The notes under the pieces: model-generated | What the model was told of the DNA's origin: nothing | Database searches by the model: none | What the model saw: only the letters and a program-made list of their open reading frames with translations | Position numbers and translations under genes: made by a program | In this document: positions 1 through 6,532 of the stretch, in pieces | How positions within the stretch are numbered: position 1 is the stretch's first letter | How the letters are laid out: each line of letters starts with the position of its first letter | Origin: Candidatus Equimonas enterica | Lineage (GTDB): Bacteria > Bacteroidota > Bacteroidia > Bacteroidales > Bacteroidaceae | Direction of reading: 5' to 3' | Length of the DNA stretch: 19,112 bases | NCBI GenBank assembly: GCA_018066225.1 | Contig: JAGHRU010000074.1 | Span: 1 to 19,112, forward strand

Positions 1-618
1 TTCCTCTTCTTCGCTTGGCCCTCCGAGATGAGTGGCGAAAACTGCTGGGTCAGCACCCAGTCGTGGCTTGGCCTCGGCTATGACCTGCCCGACACCTTCA
101 CGCAGGCCACCCCGCTCGGTCTCGCTGCCAATGGACAGGACATCACCTCCTCTATGAGCGATATGCTCTTGGGCACTATGCCCGGTAGCATCGGCGAGAC
201 CTCCGTCATCGCCATCGCCATCGGCGCAGCCATCCTGCTCATCACCCGCATCGCCTCTTGGCGCACTATGCTCAGCGTCTTTGTCGGTGGTGCTGTCGTG
301 GCATGGCTCTTCGACGCTGGTATGCCCGCCGACAACGTCGTGGCACACATTGGCTGCAACCACCTGCTCCTCGGTGGTTTCTGCTTCGGTGCTGTCTTTA
401 TGGCTACCGACCCTGTGACCAGCGCACGCACCGAAAAGGGTAAGTACATCTACGGCTTCCTCATCGGCGCACTCGCCATCACCATCCGCGTCCTCAACCC
501 CGGCTTCCCCGAAGGTATGATGCTCGCCATCCTCTTTATGAACATGTTTGCCCCGCTGATCGACTACTGCTTCGTACAAGCCAACATCAGCAAGCGCATG
601 AAACGTATGATCAAATAA
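1..618 (+). CDS. nqrB: Na+-translocating NADH:quinone reductase subunit B, C-terminal part
   Basis: The reading frame is open from base 1, so this is the last 205 residues of NqrB; the start codon and the covalent FMN site (an SGAT-type motif further upstream in the family) lie outside the window. NqrB is an integral membrane subunit of Na+-NQR that carries FMN and riboflavin and forms part of the Na+ path in the inner membrane. Several hydrophobic helices are visible, together with the family-typical C-terminal blocks FMATDPVTSA and RVLNPGFPEGMMLAILF, followed by a basic tail ending KRMKRMIK. nqrC follows after 16 bases in the same orientation, which supports one nqr operon. Assignment is firm from these motifs and from the nqrC-D-E-F neighbours. 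Confidence 0.96.
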   Translation, partial: FLFFAWPSEMSGENCWVSTQSWLGLGYDLPDTFTQATPLGLAANGQDITSSMSDMLLGTMPGSIGETSVIAIAIGAAILLITRIASWRTMLSVFVGGAVVAWLFDAGMPADNVVAHIGCNHLLLGGFCFGAVFMATDPVTSARTEKGKYIYGFLIGALAITIRVLNPGFPEGMMLAILFMNMFAPLIDYCFVQANISKRMKRMIK

Positions 619-634
619 TCCCAACACTGACACC

Positions 635-1327
635 ATGAAACTCAATACAAACAGCAACGTCTATACGATTGTGTATGCTTCGGTGACAGTCATCGTCGTA
701 GCATTCCTGCTTGCTTTCGTGTCGCTTGCCCTGCACGAGACGCAGCAGAAGAACATAGATAACGACAAGCGTTCACAGATACTGGCTGCCATCGGTCAGC
801 GCGGCATCGCCAGCGACCAAGTGGAGGCTACCTTCGACAAGGCCGTCCTTTGCCAGTTGGTGCTTAACGCCAAAGGCGACAGCGTAGGCAACGACGCTTT
901 CTCCATCGAGAACAAGGCCATCACTGACGACAACCTGCCGCTCTACATCTGTCAGACAGGCACAGACACGCTCTATGTCATTCCCCTCACTGGCCGTGGC
1001 CTCTGGGGCGGTCTGTGGGGCTACATCTCCCTCAAGTCCGACTTCCAGACCGTGGCAGGTGCCCACTTCTCTCATGAGAGCGAGACCGCTGGCCTTGGTG
1101 CCCGCATCGTCGAGGAAGACTTCCAAAACAAATTTGTCGGCAAGAAGGCCTTTGCAGATACTGACTTCAGCGAGGTGGTGCTCAGCGTCACCAAGAAGGT
1201 GGAAAACCCCGCCTCTGACGTAGATGCCATCACGGGTGCTACCCTCACCTCCAACGGCGTCCACAACATGCTGCGCGACTGCATCGCCCGCTATCAGCAG
1301 TACTTCAAAGCACACACTATTAAATAA
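635..1327 (+). CDS. nqrC: Na+-translocating NADH:quinone reductase subunit C
   Basis: This 230-residue protein has one N-terminal membrane helix (about residues 9-32) followed by a soluble periplasmic FMN domain. The flavinylation motif DAITGATLTS lies near the C-terminus, and Thr203 corresponds to the threonine that carries phosphodiester-linked FMN in characterised NqrC. The block GLWGGLWGYISL and the region SHESETAGLGARI are also typical of the family. The protein passes electrons within Na+-NQR between NqrB and the NqrD/E iron-sulfur centre. The start at 635 is 16 bases after nqrB, and nqrD begins 14 bases downstream. Flavin attachment would need an ApbE-type flavin transferase, which is not encoded in the window. 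Confidence 0.96.
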   Translation: MKLNTNSNVYTIVYASVTVIVVAFLLAFVSLALHETQQKNIDNDKRSQILAAIGQRGIASDQVEATFDKAVLCQLVLNAKGDSVGNDAFSIENKAITDDNLPLYICQTGTDTLYVIPLTGRGLWGGLWGYISLKSDFQTVAGAHFSHESETAGLGARIVEEDFQNKFVGKKAFADTDFSEVVLSVTKKVENPASDVDAITGATLTSNGVHNMLRDCIARYQQYFKAHTIK

Positions 1328-1341
1328 GGAGGACAAACACT

Positions 1342-1950
1342 ATGAGTAAACTTTTTTCGAAAGAGCAAAAAGAGGTATTCGCAGGTCCTCTTACTCTCAC
1401 CACCCCCGTTGTGGCGCAGGTGCTGGGCATCTGCGCTGCGCTCGCCGTCACTTCGCAGTTGAAGCCCGCTATCGTCATGGGTCTCTCCGTGACGGTCATC
1501 ACTGCGTTTTCCAATGTTATCATCTCTCTTATTCGCAACACCATACCCAACCGCATCCGCATCATCGTGCAGCTCGTTGTGGTGGCCGCTCTCGTGACCA
1601 TCGTGTCGGAGATACTCAAAGCCTACGCCTATGACGTGAGCACCCAGTTGAGCGTCTATGTCGGCCTCATCATCACCAACTGCATACTGATGGGCCGTCT
1701 GGAAGCCTTCGCCATGATGAATGGCCCTTGGGAATCTTTTCTCGACGGTGTCGGCAACGGCCTTGGCTATGCTTGGATACTTGTGGTCGTAGGTTTCGTG
1801 CGTGAACTCTTGGGCAGCGGTAGCCTCCTCGGCTTTGAGATTGTCCCGAGCGACTGGGCCTTCTTCCACAACGACATGATGACCATGCCCGCTATGCACT
1901 TATCATCGTGGGCTGCGTCATCTGGGCGCATCGCTCCATCAACAAGATAG
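1342..1950 (+). CDS. nqrD: Na+-translocating NADH:quinone reductase subunit D (frameshifted 3' end)
   Basis: NqrD is a polytopic inner-membrane subunit of Na+-NQR. Together with NqrE it holds a 2Fe-2S centre in the membrane core. Cys31 and Cys114 (in ITNCILMGR) match the family's ligand cysteines, and typical blocks such as MMNGPWESFLDGVGNGLGYA are present. Residues 1-185 read normally. After Met185 (1894-1896) the frame yields an atypical tail ending at 1950. The -1 frame instead reads A-LIIVGCVIWAHRSINKIEE and stops at 1958, which is the expected last helix. A single missing G (ATGGCA read as ATGCA) explains this. An intact protein would be 205 residues. It may be a real mutation or a sequencing or assembly error; no slippery heptamer for programmed slippage is visible. 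Confidence 0.9.
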   Translation: MSKLFSKEQKEVFAGPLTLTTPVVAQVLGICAALAVTSQLKPAIVMGLSVTVITAFSNVIISLIRNTIPNRIRIIVQLVVVAALVTIVSEILKAYAYDVSTQLSVYVGLIITNCILMGRLEAFAMMNGPWESFLDGVGNGLGYAWILVVVGFVRELLGSGSLLGFEIVPSDWAFFHNDMMTMPAMHLSSWAASSGRIAPSTR

Positions 1951-1986
1951 AAGAATAAGAGTACTAACCCCTAACAAAGAATAGAA

Positions 1987-2616
1987 ATGGAACATATGCT
2001 TTCGCTCTTCGTCCGCTCCATCTTCGTGGACAATATGATATTCGCGTTCTTCCTGGGTATGTGCTCATATCTTGCCGTATCCAAGAACGTGAAGACGGCG
2101 CTCGGCCTCGGCGTCGCCGTCACCTTCGTGCTGCTCATCACCGTCCCTGTGGACTATTTGCTGCAAACCAAGGTGCTGGGTCCTGACTGCCTTGCAGAAG
2201 GCGTGGATCTGAGTTTCCTTGCCTTCATCACATCCATCGCCGTCATCGCCGGTATCGTGCAACTCGTAGAGATGATTGTCGAGCGGTTTAGCCCTTCACT
2301 CTATGCTGCCCTCGGCATCTTCCTGCCCCTTATCGCTGTAAACTGCGCCATCATGGGTGCGTCCCTCTTCATGCAGCAACGCATACAGATGGACCCCGCC
2401 ACCTCTTCGCAGGCCATCGGCGATGTATGGGACAGCATCGTCTATGCACTCGGTAGCGGTATAGGCTGGACGCTCTCCATCGTGGCTCTGGCTGCCATCC
2501 GCGAGAAGATGGCCTACACCGATGTGCCCAAGCCCCTGCGCGGCCTTGGCATCACCTTCATCACCGTAGGCCTTATGGCTATGGCCTTCATGTGCTTCTC
2601 AGGTCTCACCATCTAA
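1987..2616 (+). CDS. nqrE: Na+-translocating NADH:quinone reductase subunit E
   Basis: This 209-residue polytopic membrane protein opens with the block FVRSIFVDNMIFAFFLGMCS. Cys26 and Cys120 (LIAVNCAIMG) fall at the positions of the two cysteines that, with those of NqrD, ligate the intramembrane 2Fe-2S centre in the Vibrio enzyme. NqrD and NqrE are inverted-topology paralogues, and NqrE lies directly behind NqrD as usual. It begins 28 bases after the restored nqrD stop and ends 15 bases before nqrF. Length is close to the usual 198-210 residues, and the frame is uninterrupted. Confidence 0.97.
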   Translation: MEHMLSLFVRSIFVDNMIFAFFLGMCSYLAVSKNVKTALGLGVAVTFVLLITVPVDYLLQTKVLGPDCLAEGVDLSFLAFITSIAVIAGIVQLVEMIVERFSPSLYAALGIFLPLIAVNCAIMGASLFMQQRIQMDPATSSQAIGDVWDSIVYALGSGIGWTLSIVALAAIREKMAYTDVPKPLRGLGITFITVGLMAMAFMCFSGLTI

Positions 2617-2631
2617 CCAGCAAATAGCAAT

Positions 2632-3900
2632 ATGAACACGACTTTTATATTATTGAGTATCGGCGTCTTTCTCCTGACGATACTGCTGCTGGTAGTCATC
2701 CTGCTGGTAGCCAAGAAATACCTCTCGCCTTCGGGCAATGTCAATATCACCATCAACGGCAAGGACACCATCAGCGTGGGACAAGGCGCCAGCCTGCTCT
2801 CCACCCTTGCCGAGCAAGGCATCTACCTCCCATCGGCATGCGGTGGTAAGGGTAGTTGCGGCCAGTGCAAATGCCAAGTCCCCGAAGGTGGCGGCGAGAT
2901 ACTGGACTCCGAGAAGGGTCACTTCACCCGCAAGCAAGTGAAAGAGCATTGGCGTCTCGGCTGCCAGTGCAAGGTCAAGGGCGACCTCGGCATCAACGTG
3001 CCCGCCAGCGTAATGGGTGTGAAAGAGTATGAGTGCACCGTCATCAGCAACAAGAACGTTGCGACGTTCATCAAGGAGTTTAAGGTACAGTTGCCCGCAG
3101 GAGCCCACATGGACTTCCTCCCTGGTAGTTATGCACAGATTAAGATTCCCGCATTTGAGATGTCGTACGACAAGGACATCGACAAGGATCTCATCACGCC
3201 CGAGTACCTCCCTGCATGGGAGAAGTTTGGCCTTTTCCCGTTGAAGTGCGTCAATCCCGAGCCCACCATCCGTGCCTACTCTATGGCCAACTACCCCGCT
3301 GAGGGTGATGTCTTTATGCTGACGGTGCGTATCGCTACGCCGCCGTTCAAGCCCGACCGTAGCGGCTTCATGGATGTCAATCCGGGTATTGCCTCGTCTT
3401 ATATCTTCACGCTCAAGCCGGGTGATAAGGTCATCATGAGTGGCCCTTATGGCGACTTCCATCCCCACTTCGACAGCAAGAAGGAGATGATATGGGTCGG
3501 CGGTGGTGCTGGTATGGCTCCTCTGCGTGCTCAGATTATGCACATGACCAAGACGCTTCAGACGCGCGACCGCGAGATGCACTACTTCTATGGTGCGCGT
3601 GCGCTCAACGAAGTGTTCTACCTCGACGACTTCCTCAGCATCGAGAAGGAATATCCCAACTTCCACTTCCTCCTTGCTCTCAACCGTCCCGACCCTGCCG
3701 CCGATGCAGCAGGCGTGAAGTACACGGCCGGCTTCGTACATCAGGTGATGTACAACACATATCTCAAGGACCACGAAGCCCCCGAGGACATCGAGTACTA
3801 CATGTGTGGCCCTGGCCCGATGTCGAAGGCCGTTGTCGGCATGCTCGACAGCCTCGGCGTAGAGCCCGAGAGCATCATGTACGACAACTTCGGCGGTTAG
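2632..3900 (+). CDS. nqrF: Na+-translocating NADH:quinone reductase subunit F (NADH-oxidising)
   Basis: NqrF is the electron-entry subunit of Na+-NQR. It oxidises NADH through FAD and passes electrons to a 2Fe-2S cluster. The 422-residue protein has an N-terminal membrane anchor (about residues 4-27) and a ferredoxin domain with Cys70, Cys76, Cys79 and Cys111 as cluster ligands, at the same positions as in Vibrio NqrF. The FAD-binding motif is RAYSMANYP (214-222). The nucleotide-binding motif is GGGAGMAPLR (290-299), followed by MCGPGPM (391-397). The C-terminus DNFGG is family-typical. The stop codon is embedded in a perfect inverted repeat (3889-3905), which is also the start of the downstream tandem repeats. 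Confidence 0.98.
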   Translation: MNTTFILLSIGVFLLTILLLVVILLVAKKYLSPSGNVNITINGKDTISVGQGASLLSTLAEQGIYLPSACGGKGSCGQCKCQVPEGGGEILDSEKGHFTRKQVKEHWRLGCQCKVKGDLGINVPASVMGVKEYECTVISNKNVATFIKEFKVQLPAGAHMDFLPGSYAQIKIPAFEMSYDKDIDKDLITPEYLPAWEKFGLFPLKCVNPEPTIRAYSMANYPAEGDVFMLTVRIATPPFKPDRSGFMDVNPGIASSYIFTLKPGDKVIMSGPYGDFHPHFDSKKEMIWVGGGAGMAPLRAQIMHMTKTLQTRDREMHYFYGARALNEVFYLDDFLSIEKEYPNFHFLLALNRPDPAADAAGVKYTAGFVHQVMYNTYLKDHEAPEDIEYYMCGPGPMSKAVVGMLDSLGVEPESIMYDNFGG

Positions 3901-4267
3901 CCGAAGTCACGAGCGCACCGTGCGCCGTCGGCGGCGGAAGGCCGAAGGGCTGACCCGTCGGGGCGCACAGCGAAGCGTCAAAGGGGCGCGAGATACCTTC
4001 GGCGGATAGCCGAAGTCACGAGCGCACCGTGCGCTTCTCGGCGGCGGAAGGCCAAAGGGCTGACCCGTCGGGGCGCACAGCGAAGCGTCAAAAGTGCGCG
4101 AGATACCTTCGGCGGATAGCCGAAGTCATGAGCGCACCGTGCGCTTCTCGGCGGCGGAAGGCCGAAGGGCTGACCCGTCGGGGCGCATAGCGAAGCGTCA
4201 AAGGTGAGCGAGATACCTTCGGCGGTTAGTCGAAGCCACGAGCGCACCATGCACACCTCGGCGGCGA
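3889..4267. repeat. GC-rich tandem repeat, 109-110 bp unit, about 3.5 copies
   Basis: Copies begin with TTCGGCGG at 3889, 3998, 4108 and 4218, giving periods of 109, 110 and 110 bp; the fourth copy stops near 4267. Units 1-3 differ at only a few bases. Each unit begins with TTCGGC-GG(T/A)TA-GCCGAA, a 6-bp inverted repeat with a 5-nt loop (a G-U wobble replaces one pair in copy 4). It then contains the palindrome GCGCAC-C-GTGCGC, which is degraded in copy 4. The first copy overlaps the last four nqrF codons, so every copy duplicates the FGG-stop tail. The period is not a multiple of three and no frame is conserved, so I read it as non-coding. It could be a tandemly amplified intergenic element or an RNA-structure element. 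Function is unknown. Confidence 0.9.
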
Positions 4268-4301
4268 TTTCGCTCAATATCATCACGCATATTCCACTTA
4301 T

Positions 4302-4340
4302 AAAAGTAGCACTTGCCTCTCCTTGGCAAGGGCTACTTTT
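4302..4340 (+). terminator. Intrinsic terminator after nqr operon and repeat array
   Basis: The inverted repeat is AAAAGTAGC-a-CTTGCC, loop TCTCCTT, GGCAAG-g-GCTACTTTT. This is a 15-bp stem broken by a single A/G mismatch, ending in four T. The A-rich left arm means it could work in either direction. It is the first strong terminator after nqrF, so nqr transcripts probably run through the tandem repeats. Confidence 0.8.
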
Positions 4341-4513
4341 CGTATCTTACTGGCAATCAAAGCAATACGACCTGTGCAATGCGTTTCAACCAACTGCGCA
4401 AACAGGAAAAACTGTCTGCCCTTGCCATTTTACGCGTCTTTGCTCTCTCTTCACCCTACCTCACCACGACTTATTTTTCTTGTTACAACAACGGTTTATT
4501 CGCAATAAAAACT
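4341..4513. other. Intergenic stretch, no gene seen
   Basis: This AT-richer spacer lies between the nqr terminator and the promoter-like box of the first lipoprotein gene. Short open frames here resemble no family I know and overlap the terminator. I see no RNA gene. No well-placed TTTG -33 element is evident ahead of the box at 4514. Confidence 0.5.
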
Positions 4514-4521
4514 TAACTTTG
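4514..4521 (+). promoter_or_regulatory. Bacteroidetes-type -7 box, TAACTTTG
   Basis: The octamer matches the Bacteroidetes sigma-ABfr -7 consensus TAnnTTTG exactly. It ends only four bases before the ATG at 4526, so transcription would begin at or just inside the start codon. No good -33 element is visible at 19-21 bp upstream, so this is a sequence match only. Confidence 0.5.
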
Positions 4522-4525
4522 CGGC

Positions 4526-5383
4526 ATGAAACATGTTTTCACACGACTGCTCTGCCTCTTCTTTGCAACCTTACTATTGAGTTGCCAGTCAGACGTGCAC
4601 GACACGTTCACTACTTCGAGATTTACGCGTCAAGACGTACGCACGGCTTGTCTTCATTCGCCCAATCGAGGCAAACGCATCCAGATTTTCGGCGGCTCAC
4701 TCTCCGTGCGCGCTATGGCGACACGGTATGCCGACATCTTGAAGCACACGCTCCATACAACGATACAATTCTGCGGCCGTGACGGCGCAGGCTATGGCTT
4801 GAATACCATCGATGGCACAGTCAATTTCGATGCAAAGAACGGGTCACACGCTTTCACTGCCAACAACTGCGTACCTGAGCAAGTCGATCACTACGCCGAC
4901 CCGAAGGCCGACATCTACATTCTCTGGTGCAGCACCAACGACTACACGGGTAGCAACCCCATCGGCACGGTGGAGAGTTACAGTGCCGCCGATGGCTACG
5001 CCACCGATGCCCTTGCGAGTCAATGCGGTGGCCTCAACTACTGCATCCAGAGCCTCCGTGCCCTCAACCCCCAAGCCAAGATATACATCTTCGACGCGCT
5101 GAAATTCTTCGCCACCCCCGGCGGCTACGATAAAGAAAGTGCCGCCGTCAATAGCCTCGGCGCGAAATTCTACGATTACGTTTTGGCGCAAGATGCCATC
5201 GGCGCGTACCACGACATCGCGGTGCTTCGCCAATTTGATCTCGCCGCTTTCACCAAAGATAACGCCACACAATACTATCTCGACGGCTACCATCTCAACG
5301 CCAAAGGCTACGAGACGCTTGCGTGGTATCACCTCTATTTCCTCGCCACCGAAAAGACTTATACAGGGCTTATTGCGAAATAG
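4526..5383 (+). CDS. SGNH/GDSL-like hydrolase lipoprotein (copy 1)
   Basis: This 285-residue predicted lipoprotein has a hydrophobic signal and lipobox LLSC with Cys20 as the lipidation site, so it is probably anchored in the outer membrane or cell surface. The mature part has SGNH-hydrolase blocks: FGGSLS with nucleophile Ser58 (GGS instead of the classic GDS), a glycine block GRDGAGYG (84-91), CSTNDY with Asn138, and DGYH with Asp253 and His256. Such enzymes remove acyl groups, often acetyl from polysaccharides, but the substrate here is unknown. The layout resembles the Bacteroidales DUF5040 family as I remember it. It is followed by its own terminator and a close paralogue at 5648. The start follows a TAACTTTG box by four bases. 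Confidence 0.88.
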   Translation: MKHVFTRLLCLFFATLLLSCQSDVHDTFTTSRFTRQDVRTACLHSPNRGKRIQIFGGSLSVRAMATRYADILKHTLHTTIQFCGRDGAGYGLNTIDGTVNFDAKNGSHAFTANNCVPEQVDHYADPKADIYILWCSTNDYTGSNPIGTVESYSAADGYATDALASQCGGLNYCIQSLRALNPQAKIYIFDALKFFATPGGYDKESAAVNSLGAKFYDYVLAQDAIGAYHDIAVLRQFDLAAFTKDNATQYYLDGYHLNAKGYETLAWYHLYFLATEKTYTGLIAK

Positions 5384-5427
5384 CCCGCACGCCGCGCCAC
5401 ACTTCTTCTTTTCTTGCATACAAAGCC

Positions 5428-5461
5428 ACAGCCCTTGCCTTACTCAGCAAGGGCTGTTTTT
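5428..5461 (+). terminator. Intrinsic terminator after SGNH copy 1
   Basis: An 11-bp perfect stem ACAGCCCTTGC / GCAAGGGCTGT with an 8-nt loop (CTTACTCA) runs straight into TTTTT (5457-5461). It lies 45 bases after the stop of the first lipoprotein gene and separates the transcription of the two paralogues. Confidence 0.88.
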
Positions 5462-5611
5462 CGTCTTTCAACCACAGGCCATACGCAGCACACGCCGCAA
5501 TCGCCACGCCGTAAACACGATATTTTTCCCCCTTTAAGGGTAAAAAACGCACTCTTTTCGGCATTTTAACATCTTTTAACTCCGGGGGGGTAATACACCA
5601 ACGCTTTTGCG

Positions 5612-5619
5612 TAATTTTG
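5612..5619 (+). promoter_or_regulatory. Bacteroidetes-type -7 box, TAATTTTG
   Basis: This is an exact match to TAnnTTTG, 28 bases before the ATG of the second lipoprotein gene, giving a short leader of about 20 nt. The place where a -33 element would sit holds a run of seven G (5584-5590) instead of TTTG. The intrinsic terminator upstream supports an independent promoter here. Confidence 0.6.
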
Positions 5620-5647
5620 CGCAGCATCAAAATAACCTCCCCTCATT

Positions 5648-6508
5648 ATGAAACATTCTATTCTCATTTTGCTCACCATCTTTTGCACCTTTACCTTTTT
5701 CGGTTGCGATAAAGATGAGCCAACACCAAGCGACCCTATAACGCTGTCGCAACAAGACATACGCAACGCTTGCCGCAAGTCGCCCAACAGGGGCAAACGC
5801 ATCCAAATCTTCGGCGGCTCACTCTCCGTGCGCGCTATAAAGACATCGTATGCCGACTTATTGAAGTCCAACCTTCAAGTAGAAGTACAGTTCTGCGGCC
5901 GCGGCGGGGCTGGCTATGGCATCAACACCATAGACGGTATGGTCAATCTCGGTGCAGAGAATGATCTGGAAGCCGTGGCGGCCAACAACTGCGTGCCCGA
6001 GCAGGTCAATCACTACGCCGACCCGAAGGCCGACATCTATATCCTCTGGTGCAGCACCAACGACTACACTGCCAGCAACCCCATCGGCACTGTGGAGAGT
6101 TACAGTACTGCCGACGGCTACGCCACCGATGCCCTTGCGAGTCAATGCGGCGGCCTCAACTACTGCATCCGTAGCCTCCGTGCCCTCAATCCCAAAGCCA
6201 AGATATACATTTTCGACGCACTGAAATTTTTTGCAAACCCCGGCGGCTACGATAAAGAAAGTGCCGCCGTCAATAGCCTCGGCGCGAAATACTACGACTA
6301 CGTCGTGGCGCAAGATGCCGTAGCAGCGCACCATGAGTTGCCCCTACTCCACCAATACGACTTCGCCGCTTTTACCAAAGATAACGCCGCGCTATACTAC
6401 CTCGCAGATGGTTATCACCTTACGGCGCAAGGCTACGAGACGCTTGCGTGGTATCACCTCTACTTCCTCGCCACCGGAAAGACCTATACGGGACTTATCA
6501 CAAAGTAA
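5648..6508 (+). CDS. SGNH/GDSL-like hydrolase lipoprotein (copy 2)
   Basis: This 286-residue paralogue of the preceding gene has lipobox FFGC (Cys20). The acidic residues right after the cysteine (CDKDEP) resemble the export signal reported for surface lipoproteins in Bacteroidetes. The same catalytic blocks are present: FGGSLS with Ser58, GRGGAGYG (84-91), CSTNDY with Asn138, and DGYH with Asp254 and His257. The central region, residues 113-214, differs from copy 1 at only six positions I can count, while the signal peptides and residues 21-40 are largely different. One extra Ala (253) is the only internal length change. The CotH-like gene begins 24 bases downstream and is probably co-transcribed. 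Substrate is unknown; an esterase acting on a surface or dietary glycan is an inference. Confidence 0.88.
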   Translation: MKHSILILLTIFCTFTFFGCDKDEPTPSDPITLSQQDIRNACRKSPNRGKRIQIFGGSLSVRAIKTSYADLLKSNLQVEVQFCGRGGAGYGINTIDGMVNLGAENDLEAVAANNCVPEQVNHYADPKADIYILWCSTNDYTASNPIGTVESYSTADGYATDALASQCGGLNYCIRSLRALNPKAKIYIFDALKFFANPGGYDKESAAVNSLGAKYYDYVVAQDAVAAHHELPLLHQYDFAAFTKDNAALYYLADGYHLTAQGYETLAWYHLYFLATGKTYTGLITK

Positions 6509-6532
6509 TCCACAAGATAATACATAATAGAT

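Noticed and set aside
1890..1905. Programmed -1 frameshift in nqrD
   Set aside because: The -1 frame does restore the family sequence, but there is no X-XXY-YYZ slippery heptamer, and a simple loss of one G explains it.
3889..4267. CRISPR array
   Set aside because: The whole 110-bp unit is repeated, with no unique spacers between short repeats, and no cas gene is nearby.
3978..4286. Minus-strand 102-residue open frame across the tandem repeats
   Set aside because: It is just the GC-rich repeat read in a frame that happens to lack stops. The 109-110 bp period breaks the frame between copies and no family features are visible.
4204..4782. Plus-strand 192-residue open frame
   Set aside because: It runs through the last repeat copy, the terminator hairpin and the promoter-like box, then overlaps the lipoprotein gene in another frame.
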